DNA from: Chloroflexota bacterium
GTDB taxonomy: Bacteria; Chloroflexota; Dehalococcoidia; DSTF01; RBG-16-68-14
Direction of reading: 5' to 3'
NCBI GenBank assembly: GCA_003228685.1
Contig: QIFC01000026.1
Coordinates: forward strand, 1-33,036
DNA: 33,036 bases
Positions 8,875-16,227 of this stretch are shown here, one piece after another. Within the stretch, counting starts at the first letter, position 1. Each line of letters begins with the position of its first letter. The position numbers and the translations under genes were made by a program. Below the pieces are notes generated by a model that was not told where the DNA came from, ran no database searches, and saw nothing but the letters and a program-made list of their open reading frames with translations.

Positions 8875-9576
8875 CTACTGGCTCTCTAGTTTGCGAAGCG
8901 CTTCTAGGGCGGCTAGCTTTTCGGCCTGCTGCTTGCTGGACCCGCTACCCGTTCCCAACTGCTGGCCGTTGATGATGGCTTCTACCGTGAAGTTCCGGGA
9001 ATGATCGGGGCCCTCAGTCTCGACGAGCTGATACTGCGGCGTGGACTGGAACCGAGCTTGGCAGAACTCCTGGAGGCGGGACTTCGGGTCCATCGGCGAA
9101 CCCCGCTCTCTTACCTCGGCGAGTTCATCCTCAAGCGAATCGAGGACGAACCTTCGCGCGGGCTCCAGGCCTTGATCGAGGAACACGGCGCCAACGACGG
9201 CTTCGTAGACATGTGACAGGTTGGTCGGACGCGAGCGTCCGCCCCCTTCATCCTCGCCATGGCCGAGCAGAAGCTCCTCGCCCAGGCGCATCCGGCCGGC
9301 GGCTTGCGCGAGCGTGTCACGGCGCACGAGGTGGGCGCGCAATTCGGTCAGGCGGCCTTCGTCGTCGTCGGGGTAGGCTGCGTACAACTCGTCAGCCACG
9401 ACGAGTCCCAGAACCGCGTCGCCTAGGAACTCCAGTCGTTCGTTGGACTCGGGAGCAGCATGAGGATTTTCGTTCACGTAGGAACTGTGAACGAACGCAC
9501 TCTTCAGAAGCTGTGGACTTTTGAATGTCACGCCCAGACGCTTCTCCAGGTCGGTTGGCTTAGCCAACGTGGCCAC
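8875..9576 (-). CDS. rnc: Ribonuclease III
   Basis: RNase III cleaves double-stranded RNA in rRNA maturation and mRNA turnover. The 233-residue protein has the catalytic domain (about 1-155) with the signature NERLEFLGDAVL (45-56). It supplies E46, E49 and D53, then E125 in VYEAVVGAVFLD. A double-stranded RNA-binding domain follows (about 160-233, beginning DPKSRLQEF). The position of the usual second Asp ligand (D-x-x-E) is H122 here. The annotated start is GTG 9576 with GGAAG directly adjacent. TTG at 9567, with GGAAGG 8 bases upstream, may be the true start and would remove three residues. Transcription probably begins near 9831, giving a leader of about 250 bases. Confidence 0.95.
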   Translation of the reverse strand: MATLAKPTDLEKRLGVTFKSPQLLKSAFVHSSYVNENPHAAPESNERLEFLGDAVLGLVVADELYAAYPDDDEGRLTELRAHLVRRDTLAQAAGRMRLGEELLLGHGEDEGGGRSRPTNLSHVYEAVVGAVFLDQGLEPARRFVLDSLEDELAEVRERGSPMDPKSRLQEFCQARFQSTPQYQLVETEGPDHSRNFTVEAIINGQQLGTGSGSSKQQAEKLAALEALRKLESQ

Positions 9577-9837
9577 CTTCCGTGTTGAACTGCAATAGCG
9601 CCGCCTTCCTGAGAAGGTGATCGGCGAGCCATGGCTTGGGATTGCTGAAGCGTGAGCTGAAGGCCGGGGCAGGTCTTTGCCGCGCTGGACGGGTGATTGA
9701 AGAGATGTTGGTCAATCGAGGCGCGATCCTTGCGCCGCTGATGATTGCCTGCTAGTTCGCCTTGCCCGAAACGTGCTTGCAGCGGTGCTACCTCCTCCGG
9801 CGACGTATCGCCGGGTGATGAAAGCCGGGCTTGCGCC
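9577..9837 (-). other. Long structured 5' leader of rnc-smc; no gene seen
   Basis: This stretch between the rnc start and its promoter has no convincing coding frame. Read on the minus strand it opens with a perfect 7-bp hairpin with a UACG loop (9797-9814, CCGGCGA/TCGCCGG) about 17 bases from the predicted start site. A second GGCGC/GCGCC hairpin follows near 9730. A further 6-bp hairpin (9554-9568) covers the rnc start region. RNase III commonly autoregulates by cutting hairpins in its own leader, so such a function is plausible here. I do not recognise a known riboswitch. Confidence 0.4.
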
Positions 9838-9867
9838 ATCTTAGGAACGAACCCGCTGTTTTGTCAA
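9838..9867 (-). promoter_or_regulatory. Sigma-70-type promoter of rnc-smc
   Basis: On the minus strand, consensus TTGACA (9862-9867) and TAAGAT (9838-9843) are 18 bases apart. It is back to back with the promoter of the plus-strand nucleotidyltransferase. Confidence 0.65.
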
Positions 9868-9868
9868 G

Positions 9869-9898
9869 TTACGCCCCATCCGGGACGCCTGGTACACT
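9869..9898 (+). promoter_or_regulatory. Possible leaderless promoter of the tRNA nucleotidyltransferase
   Basis: TTACGC (9869-9874) and TACACT (9893-9898) are separated by 18 bases. The predicted start site falls at about 9905-9908, on or next to the ATG at 9908. No Shine-Dalgarno is visible, which fits leaderless translation. Confidence 0.4.
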
Positions 9899-9907
9899 GC
9901 TCGCAAG

Positions 9908-11158
9908 ATGGGGCGACTTCGTACACGGCTGTTGAAACGTCTCCCCCAGCGCCTCCCGGAGCCTGTCGGCGACGCACTAGATGCGACCGTATCACTCATG
10001 GAGCGTCGCGGAAGCAGCCTGTTTCTCGCCGGCGGCGCCGTTCGTGACCTTTTCTTGGGATCGCAACTTGTGGATGTCGACCTTGTCGTCGAAGAGGACG
10101 TAAAGGCGGTGGCGAACGAACTCGCGAGACGGCTGCGGGCGAATGTTGTGCTGCATCCTCGTTTCGGAACGGCGGTCGTGCGCGGAAACGGATTTCGGCT
10201 GGACTTGGCGCGAGCGAGGACCGAGTACTACACGAGACCAGGCGCGCTGCCTACGGTCAGGCCTTCGACAATTGAGGAGGACCTGGAGAGGCGGGACTTC
10301 ACGATCAACGCGATGGCGCTGCGCCTTGCCGGTGAGCGGCCGGGTGAGCTGATCGACCTGCACGGTGGCGAGCGTGATCTTGAGAGAGGGTTGGTTCGCG
10401 TCCTGCACGGCGAAAGCTTCCAGGACGACGCAACGAGGATCTTCCGGGCCGTCCGGTACGCGGGTAGGCTTGGCTTTCGCATCGAACGCAAGACGGCCGC
10501 CTGCCTGGAGCGTGACCGTGGCTATGTTGAGACGATCAGCGGTACGCGCCTGCGACGCGAGTTCGAGCGGATTGCGGCCGAAGGGGAGGTTGGGAGCATC
10601 GTTCGCCTGGCTGCCCGGCGCCACGTTCTGGAGGCCGCGCATCAGGAGTTGACGCTGGATTCTCGCAAACTGCGGGCGGTATCGCGTCTCCCGACGCTCC
10701 CGATGTCGCATCGGAATGCCGCGCTCTTCTGCATGTTGTTGGCACAGGCTGCACCCTTGCAGGCCGAGGACGCGATCGGGCGTCTGGCAATGACGGGCCG
10801 GCAAGCATCAGCGGTGGCGGGGTTGTTAGGCATCCAGCGGCTCGCGGGAGAGCTGGCTGCAGCGGACGCGAAGCCGAGCCGCATCGCGGAACTGCTTTCG
10901 CCGAGGCCGGTGGAGGCAGTCGAATCGTTCGCCCTGATCGGGCCGGCGCGGGCGGCGAGGCGTGCTCGCCGTTACTTGGATACTTGGCGCTTTGTGCGGC
11001 CGCAACTTGACGGGAGCGACCTGCGGCGGTTAGGCATCGCGCGCGGTCCGGCGGTAGGATCAGCGCTGAAGGCGTTACGGGCCGCCAAGCTCGACGGACG
11101 CGTGACGACGAGCGAGGAGGAAGTGGCGCTTGTGCGAGAGCTGGCAGAGCGAGGATGA
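9908..11158 (+). CDS. CCA tRNA nucleotidyltransferase / poly(A) polymerase family protein
   Basis: Class II nucleotidyltransferases of this family add CCA to tRNA 3' ends or poly(A) tails to RNA; the sequence alone does not settle which. The 416-residue protein shows the head motif LAGGAVRDLFLG (40-51) and the metal-binding pair DVD (D56, D58). A third acidic residue is in RLDLARAR (97-104). The template-region motif RRDFTINAMA (128-137) and the neck motif IFRAVRYAGRLGF are also present. A helical C-terminal region follows and I see no HD domain. Residue 1 overlaps the predicted transcription start. The stop is followed 9 bases later by the Cys-rich gene, suggesting one transcript. Confidence 0.9.
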   Translation: MGRLRTRLLKRLPQRLPEPVGDALDATVSLMERRGSSLFLAGGAVRDLFLGSQLVDVDLVVEEDVKAVANELARRLRANVVLHPRFGTAVVRGNGFRLDLARARTEYYTRPGALPTVRPSTIEEDLERRDFTINAMALRLAGERPGELIDLHGGERDLERGLVRVLHGESFQDDATRIFRAVRYAGRLGFRIERKTAACLERDRGYVETISGTRLRREFERIAAEGEVGSIVRLAARRHVLEAAHQELTLDSRKLRAVSRLPTLPMSHRNAALFCMLLAQAAPLQAEDAIGRLAMTGRQASAVAGLLGIQRLAGELAAADAKPSRIAELLSPRPVEAVESFALIGPARAARRARRYLDTWRFVRPQLDGSDLRRLGIARGPAVGSALKALRAAKLDGRVTTSEEEVALVRELAERG

Positions 11159-11167
11159 GTAGCGGTC

Positions 11168-11434
11168 GTGGCTGAACGAGTGGTCTGTGTCGTGTGTCGA
11201 GAGGAAGCGGATGATCGTACGACTTCGGTCTGCCACAGCTGCGGCGAGCGCTACCATTTAAATGAGCGAAGCGACACAGAAGGCAAGGACTGTGGCCAAG
11301 TCTGGATTGATGAGCAGTTCTTAGCGCTGCGCTTTGCCTGCCAGCGATGTCTGAGTCAAACCGAAGCGGTTCCCGAACAGGCGCGTATGAGGCGGCCGCG
11401 TTCGGAGAGAAGGCGCTATCGGAGGCGAGACTAG
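11168..11434 (+). CDS. Small Cys-rich, probably zinc-binding protein
   Basis: This 88-residue frame starts at GTG, 9 bases after the nucleotidyltransferase stop. It has paired CxxC motifs: VCVVC (6-10), VCHSCGERYH (21-30), then DCG near 42 and ACQRC near 60. The arrangement resembles a RING/zinc-ribbon fold, with H30 as a possible ligand. The C-terminus is a basic tail rich in Arg. I do not recognise a named family. Spacing, Cys pattern and lack of an opposing gene support it being real. The next gene begins just after its stop. Confidence 0.65.
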   Translation: MAERVVCVVCREEADDRTTSVCHSCGERYHLNERSDTEGKDCGQVWIDEQFLALRFACQRCLSQTEAVPEQARMRRPRSERRRYRRRD

Positions 11435-11436
11435 CC

Positions 11437-11736
11437 GTGAGCGATTCGCAGATACGCCGACGCCGCCGCCGACGCAAGGGCCGCCGCCCGGATGAGGGTC
11501 CGGCCTACCAGCAGCAGCAGGCGCCCAAGACGCCGCCGAAGGCGCCGCCGAGGTCCATGCCCGAGTGGAAGTGGCGCACCTTCCCGGTGTTCTTCGCATT
11601 CGTGGCGGGGATCGTGATTATGGGCCTTGTCGCCGACACGCTTCTCGGCCTGATCTTTTTCGGTGGGTTGTTCGGGCTCGCGTATGGCGTGGCGCATATC
11701 GCCACTCGCATGTGGGTAACGCGGCGCCGAGGCTAG
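11437..11736 (+). CDS. Small membrane protein with basic N-terminus
   Basis: I place the start at GTG 11437, 2 bases after the previous stop, with GGAGG at 11421-11425. An upstream ATG at 11347 is in frame but would overlap the Cys-rich gene by 88 bases. The 99-residue product begins with a strongly basic Arg/Lys run, then a Pro/Gln-rich linker, and then two hydrophobic segments (FPVFFAFVAGIVIMGLV and LLGLIFFGGLFGLAYGV). This resembles small two-helix membrane proteins of unknown function. Its TAG stop overlaps the TAG of the convergent acetyltransferase in the shared bases CTAG (11733-11736). Confidence 0.65.
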   Translation: MSDSQIRRRRRRRKGRRPDEGPAYQQQQAPKTPPKAPPRSMPEWKWRTFPVFFAFVAGIVIMGLVADTLLGLIFFGGLFGLAYGVAHIATRMWVTRRRG

Positions 11737-12176
11737 AGTTCGCGCTTCATCCAGATGGACGGTGGCCCAGGCTGGGGAGTGATGGGCCAATCTGCTTGCG
11801 TGAGGGGCTGATAGCCTAGCCGAAGCCAGAAATATAGCGCCAGTCCGATAGACGCCGGCACCTGCGTGTAGACGCATTCCGCCTTGCCGCGGAGACGACG
11901 CTCGAAGGCGAGCGCGGTACGTCCGCCGATGCCCAGGCGTCGCTTCTGAGGAAACACGGCAAGGAAGTCGACGCGCGCGGCGTTCGGGACGGGCGAGGTT
12001 AGTTCGTATGCGAGGAACGCGGTCGACGAGTCATCGGTGAGCACTTGCGGGTCGTGGACTGAGCGTGAGAGCGCATCAGGGTTGGCCCAATCCGCCCAGC
12101 CTGCCTCAGCGGCCACATCCGGCAGCCATGTGGCGAGGCGTTCGGCGTCAGCGGGCCTGATGGAGTGAAGTCTCAC
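11733..12176 (-). CDS. GNAT-family N-acetyltransferase
   Basis: GNAT enzymes transfer an acyl group from acyl-CoA to an amine; the substrate here is unknown. The acetyl-CoA pyrophosphate loop is visible as QKRRLGIGG, preceded by the beta-4 strand RVDFLAVFP. A C-terminal segment, GLALYFWLRLGYQ, is typical of motif B. I chose GTG 12176 because it overlaps the dinG stop in the classic GTGA arrangement and starts at the first beta strand (RLHSIRPADAERL). In-frame ATG 12197 and ATG 12248 are alternatives that add residues inside the dinG frame. It is probably co-transcribed with dinG. Confidence 0.8.
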   Translation of the reverse strand: MRLHSIRPADAERLATWLPDVAAEAGWADWANPDALSRSVHDPQVLTDDSSTAFLAYELTSPVPNAARVDFLAVFPQKRRLGIGGRTALAFERRLRGKAECVYTQVPASIGLALYFWLRLGYQPLTQADWPITPQPGPPSIWMKREL

Positions 12177-14956
12177 GGCTCGGGGCGGTCTAGCCATTGT
12201 GATACTAGGTCCGGCATCTGGTGGAGCCGCGCTTTCTCTACGGTGCACGGTGGGAGCGAATGCAGGAAGGCTTGGCCATAGGCACGCGTCGTGATGCGGG
12301 CGTCGAGAACGACCATCACGCCGCGGTCAGTCTTGCGCCGGATTAGCCGGCCGAAGCCCTGCTTGAAACGCAGCGCGGCCTGCGGGACGGCGTACTGACT
12401 GAATGGATCATCGTAGAGTTCAGATCGGGCATGGAAGATCGGGTCGTTCGGCACGGAGAACGGCAGGCGGGTCATGACGAGCAGCGATAGGGCATCGCCG
12501 ACGATGTCGACGCCCTCCCAGAAGCTTGCGGTGCCGAGGACGACCGTGTTCGCTTCTTCGCGGAGCGCCTGCGCGAGCTGTCGCGGCGATCCGTCGATGT
12601 TGTGGCCGAGCACGAGGATCTGTTCATCCTCTAGCGCTTGGCGGATACCGCGGTGGGCGGCGCGCAAGCTTGCGTGCGACGTGAAGAGCACGAGCGCTCT
12701 GCCTCGGCTGGCCCGCACAAGGTCGATCAAGGCGGACTGAAGCGCGGCCATGTAGCTGCTCTGGCTCGGCTCCGGCATGTCCTGTGGCACGAGCACTTTC
12801 GTCGACTCCGCATAATCGAAGGGCGAGCCGAGCGCCAGTTCGTTCGCGTCGACCGTGCCGAGCGTCCTGCGGACGTAGTCGAAGCTGGCTTCGGTTGTGA
12901 GCGTGGCGCCAGTCAGGATGGTGGCGTCTTTCTGCGCGAAGAGTTGCTCCTCAAGCAACCCGGCGACGCTCAGAGGTGCGCTGGCGAGTATGGTCCCCGT
13001 CCCCGATCTCCGCTGGGTGAGCCAGCAGACAGTATTCGGGTCGTCTTTGAGAATGATGGCGCCGATTCCCTCGCGCAGTGACTCACCGGTCTGCAGTAGT
13101 TCGGCTGCGTCGGACAGCAATGTGTCGTGGTCGAGGATGGCGGCGGCGTCGGGAGACTGGAGGCCGCGTTGGAGAAGGCCTAAGGCCGAAACGACTTCCG
13201 CGAGTGTTGCGGAGAGATTCTCCCAGGCCATCTCAACGCTTCCCCAGTCGGGCTGAACGCGCATCCCTCGGTTGAGGGATAGGCGCTGATCATAGGCGCC
13301 CACATCGGCGGACTGCTGACGCATGAAGGCGATGAGGCCGTCGAAGAACTCCGGCGCGCGCTGTCGCGCTCGCGCGATCGCATCGTCCGCGCGCGCGGCA
13401 GTCTCGAGCAGGTCGCGTGTTGTCTGGAGCTGGCTTGCCAGGCCTCTAGAGGCGTTGCGCAGGCTGTTCGCTAGCGCGGCGCTGCCGTCCATGAACGCGC
13501 CGACGCTGTCCTCATCGCCCTGGAATCCGAACTGCCGCGTGGCCTCGTCCTCCAGATGCTGCGCTTCATCGACGACGAGGTGGGAGTACTCGGGGATGAC
13601 GCCACCGCCGACAGCAAGATCGGAGAGCATGAGCGCGTGGTTGACGACGACGAGGTGAGCAGCCTCCGCTCGCCTGCGTGCTCGCAGCAGGAAACAGGAG
13701 CCATCTCTGACGAAGGCGCAAGGCGTCGAGAGGCAGGCTTCGTGCTGGGCAGAGAGCCGGTTCCAGACGGCGTCCTCGCCTTGAGACAGGCGCAGCTCCG
13801 CCCGGTCGCCAGTCTCGGTGTGGGGGAGCCAGAGCAGCAGCCGTACGAGCAACCGCGTCTCCTCTTCTGTCCTGGCCGGCGCATTACGTAAGTTCGCCCA
13901 TCGCAGTAGGCAGAGGTAGTTGCGGCGGCCCTTGAGTTGCGCCGCCCGCAGGTTGTCAGCGCCGAGGAGACGCTGGACGGCGGGGATGTCCTGGCTCATG
14001 AGCTGCGCCTGCAGGTTGATCGTATTTGTGGAGACGATCACGCGTTCATTGTTGAGCTGCGCGTACGCGGCCGCTGGCAGCAGGTAGGCGAGCGATTTGC
14101 CCACGCCCGTCCCGGCTTCAACCAGCAGTGCTTCGCTCTCGTTGAGCGTCTGGCTCACGGCTAGCGCCATCGCGACCTGCTCGGGCCTGTCCTCGAAGTC
14201 GTCGATCACGTCTCGGGCGCTCGTTGTGAGTTTGAACTCGATGTCCGGTGGGTCGATCGTTGAACGCTCCGCGAGCGCAGGTCCAACGGGCGGGCTGACT
14301 TCGCGAGGAGGACGGACGGCGCCGTGCAGCAGGCCAGCGGCGTCTGAAGCGCCCTCCGCAGGCTGAGGCAGCCCTTCCACGACGTCATGGAGGAGGTGGT
14401 GGAGCGGCCAATCGATGGTGGAGGCGATGCGCTCGGCTTCCGCTAGCAACTCCGCCGGTAGAGCGGCAAGGCGTTCAACGAGCGCGACAAAGACGAGCCG
14501 CGCGGCTTCCGCGTCCGCGAGAGCGCGATGGCGGACGGGGAAGTCGATCCCGAGGTGTCGCGCTATCGCCTTCAGGCTTTGCTCTACGAGGTCGGGCAGG
14601 AGGACGTTCGCGAGTTCTTGCGTGTCGTATGCGGGCCCGCGCACGTAAATGCGTGAACGCTCCAAGAATTCGAGGTCGAAGGCGATGTTCTGTCCTACGA
14701 TCGGGTGCTCACCGACGAAGGCTTCGAGTTCGGGCGCGACGACGGCGAGCAGAGGCGCGCCCGCCAAGTCGCTATCGCTGATGTTGGTGAGGCGCTGGAT
14801 GCGATAGGGGACTGGCCGCTTCGGGTCGACGAACGTGCTGAACGTCTCTGCGTGTCCATCCAGATCAAACCGCACCGCGCCGATCTCCATGATCGCGTCG
14901 CGTTCAGCGTCAAGTCCGGTCGTTTCCAGGTCGAGGGCGACGTAGGTGCGGGACAT
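12173..14956 (-). CDS. dinG: Bifunctional DnaQ-like exonuclease / DinG-family helicase
   Basis: The 927-residue protein joins an N-terminal DEDDh 3'-5' exonuclease domain to an XPD/DinG superfamily 2 helicase. Exonuclease ligands are D9 and E11 (ALDLETTGLD), D94 (QNIAFDLEF), H143 and D148. The helicase Walker A is AGTGVGKS (281-288) and Walker B is VDEAQ (462-466). Later motifs include GTASFWEGVD and GFGRLIRRKTDRG. Four cysteines, C349, C408, C413 and C421, lie where XPD and E. coli DinG bind a [4Fe-4S] cluster, so the cluster is probably present. This differs from exonuclease-fused DinG of some Firmicutes, which lack it. The likely role is unwinding of damage- or replication-associated structures. 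Confidence 0.93.
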   Translation of the reverse strand: MSRTYVALDLETTGLDAERDAIMEIGAVRFDLDGHAETFSTFVDPKRPVPYRIQRLTNISDSDLAGAPLLAVVAPELEAFVGEHPIVGQNIAFDLEFLERSRIYVRGPAYDTQELANVLLPDLVEQSLKAIARHLGIDFPVRHRALADAEAARLVFVALVERLAALPAELLAEAERIASTIDWPLHHLLHDVVEGLPQPAEGASDAAGLLHGAVRPPREVSPPVGPALAERSTIDPPDIEFKLTTSARDVIDDFEDRPEQVAMALAVSQTLNESEALLVEAGTGVGKSLAYLLPAAAYAQLNNERVIVSTNTINLQAQLMSQDIPAVQRLLGADNLRAAQLKGRRNYLCLLRWANLRNAPARTEEETRLLVRLLLWLPHTETGDRAELRLSQGEDAVWNRLSAQHEACLSTPCAFVRDGSCFLLRARRRAEAAHLVVVNHALMLSDLAVGGGVIPEYSHLVVDEAQHLEDEATRQFGFQGDEDSVGAFMDGSAALANSLRNASRGLASQLQTTRDLLETAARADDAIARARQRAPEFFDGLIAFMRQQSADVGAYDQRLSLNRGMRVQPDWGSVEMAWENLSATLAEVVSALGLLQRGLQSPDAAAILDHDTLLSDAAELLQTGESLREGIGAIILKDDPNTVCWLTQRRSGTGTILASAPLSVAGLLEEQLFAQKDATILTGATLTTEASFDYVRRTLGTVDANELALGSPFDYAESTKVLVPQDMPEPSQSSYMAALQSALIDLVRASRGRALVLFTSHASLRAAHRGIRQALEDEQILVLGHNIDGSPRQLAQALREEANTVVLGTASFWEGVDIVGDALSLLVMTRLPFSVPNDPIFHARSELYDDPFSQYAVPQAALRFKQGFGRLIRRKTDRGVMVVLDARITTRAYGQAFLHSLPPCTVEKARLHQMPDLVSQWLDRPEP

Positions 14957-14969
14957 GCGCTCCGTCTAG

Positions 14970-14986
14970 CGAGAAGTGTCTTCTCG
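14970..14986 (-). promoter_or_regulatory. Hairpin in the dinG leader
   Basis: CGAGAAG and CTTCTCG form a perfect 7-bp stem with a 3-base loop, 13 bases before the dinG ATG and just after the predicted start site (about 14995). It could be an operator or an RNA structure that limits translation. No U-tract follows. Confidence 0.4.
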
Positions 14987-14999
14987 GGAGTTAGATGAC

Positions 15000-15031
15000 G
15001 CTAGTCTAGCATGGCCTGAGCACCAGAACAA
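15000..15031 (-). promoter_or_regulatory. dinG promoter with overlapping palindrome
   Basis: On the minus strand, TTGTTC (15026-15031) and TAGACT (15003-15008) are 17 bases apart. The -10 lies inside the perfect palindrome GCTAGTCTAGC (15000-15010), a possible repressor site. A second palindrome, TCACGGCCGTGA (15041-15052), lies just upstream, beyond the PHP gene stop. Confidence 0.5.
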
Positions 15032-15059
15032 ATGCGCGAATCACGGCCGTGAAGCGTTG

Positions 15060-15770
15060 TTAGCTGGACGCATCCGCGGGGAGGCTGTTCTCCGTGAGCC
15101 GCTGGAGGTTGCCGTCCAGCAGGCCGTGGCCGGCATGGAACCGGCCTGCGTGCAGTTCCGCCAGGAGTTCTTCCTGGGATTTGACGTCTCTCTCGAACAC
15201 GATGCAATAGGTGCCGATGCCCTGCGTGGAGTGGGCGTCGCTACCGCCGGTTCCCGGTTTACCGATAGCTTGCGCGACCTTGAGCGCGTAGATGTTCTCG
15301 CGTACGGTATTGGCGCCGTTGAGCACTTCGATGGCGTCGATGAGCTGGAAGACGGGCAGCTTGGCCGCTTGCTCCGGGGTGAGCGTGAACGGCTCTTTGC
15401 CCTGGCGTGTGAAGTACACGGGATCGAAAAAGTGGCGGAACGGGTGCGCGACGATCAGGAAGGCGCCCTGTTCGTCAGCAACGCGACGGAGTTCCTCGCA
15501 GTGGCGAATGCCACCCACGTACTCTTTCAGGCCAAGCGCGAGGATGTGGCCCATGTCCGTGGAGACCTCCATGCCGTTTGCGATGAGGAGGTTGGGGTAT
15601 TGTTCACGGAACTCCTGGAGCACGTAGCGATCCCAGAGCCTGTCGTGCTCGCTGACGTGGACGGCGGTGAGGCCTCGCTTGATGGCTTCTCGGGCTAGGT
15701 CGTTGGGGTCGAGTCCACTATCCGACGCGCCGCGCGTGGTGTGGATGTGCATATCGATGATGGTTCCCAT
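15060..15770 (-). CDS. PHP-domain metal-dependent phosphoesterase
   Basis: PHP-domain proteins are metal-dependent phosphoesterases, for example nucleotide or histidinol phosphatases; the substrate here is unknown. The 236-residue protein has all PHP metal-binding motifs in order: H8 and H10 (DMHIHTT), H42 and D43 (VSEHD), E68 (NGMEVS), H75, H109 (IVAHPF), and D178 with H180 (GGSDAHS). It covers the domain with no extra module. The ATG is the first base or so after the predicted start site of its own -10 hexamer, so it is probably leaderless. dinG lies downstream with its own promoter. Confidence 0.88.
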   Translation of the reverse strand: MGTIIDMHIHTTRGASDSGLDPNDLAREAIKRGLTAVHVSEHDRLWDRYVLQEFREQYPNLLIANGMEVSTDMGHILALGLKEYVGGIRHCEELRRVADEQGAFLIVAHPFRHFFDPVYFTRQGKEPFTLTPEQAAKLPVFQLIDAIEVLNGANTVRENIYALKVAQAIGKPGTGGSDAHSTQGIGTYCIVFERDVKSQEELLAELHAGRFHAGHGLLDGNLQRLTENSLPADASS

Positions 15771-15776
15771 CGCGGC

Positions 15777-15796
15777 AGTATACCAGCAGGCCTGCT
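15777..15796 (-). promoter_or_regulatory. -10 hexamer and palindrome upstream of the PHP gene
   Basis: TATACT (15777-15782, minus) ends 6 bases before the ATG at 15770; the -35 region is poor. The perfect 12-base palindrome AGCAGGCCTGCT (15785-15796) lies in the spacer and could be an activator or repressor site. It touches the stop of the upstream membrane-protein gene. Confidence 0.45.
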
Positions 15797-16227
15797 TAGC
15801 CTTCGATCGGCGACCAGCTCGCGAGGTAAGGCATGAACCAAGCGAAGGTGGCGACGAAGATCAGACCGCCGATCACGAGCGGCGCGCGCAGTCTGGCGCT
15901 CGCCACGGCGAGCGGGAGGACGGCGATGGCGGTGGCGATGAGGACGAACGCGGTGTATGCGCGGTTCGGACTGCCGAGGCCGCTCGCTGGATTGCTGCTC
16001 TCGAGCCCGGCGAGCAGCATGCCGAGCAAAATGCCGACGGCCGTCATGGTGAGCATGAGGAACGTGTACAGTAGGACGGATACCGCGATGAGCGATGTCC
16101 CTTCCGGCACGATCTGCTGCATGAGCGGGCTGGTGACGCGCGCTCTCACGATGAGGATGGCCGCGATCGGTGTGGCCGCCAGGGAGAGCGCGAAGCCGCA
16201 GACGAAGCCCGCCATTACCTCAGCCAT
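15796..16227 (-). CDS. Small polytopic membrane protein
   Basis: The 143-residue product starts at ATG 16227, which overlaps the end of ispE by 8 bases. In-frame sequence further upstream lies inside ispE and does not look like protein. There are four hydrophobic segments: MAGFVCGFALSLAATPIAAI, LIAVSVLLYTFLMLTMTAVG, a Thr/Ala/Ile/Val-rich one near residue 95, and LVIGGLIFVATFAWFMPYL near the end. I recognise no family and assign no function. The overlap implies co-translation with ispE. Confidence 0.7.
   Translation of the reverse strand: MAEVMAGFVCGFALSLAATPIAAILIVRARVTSPLMQQIVPEGTSLIAVSVLLYTFLMLTMTAVGILLGMLLAGLESSNPASGLGSPNRAYTAFVLIATAIAVLPLAVASARLRAPLVIGGLIFVATFAWFMPYLASWSPIEG

Noticed and set aside
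9577-9837. T-box or other known riboswitch in the rnc leader
   Set aside because: A GGTAGCACCGC word loosely resembles the T-box sequence, but the conserved order is wrong and it lies at the 5' side, not before the gene.
9528-9839. Minus-strand frame of 103 codons upstream of rnc
   Set aside because: Its ATG lies in the -10 box of the rnc promoter, so it would not be transcribed, and its end overlaps rnc in another frame.
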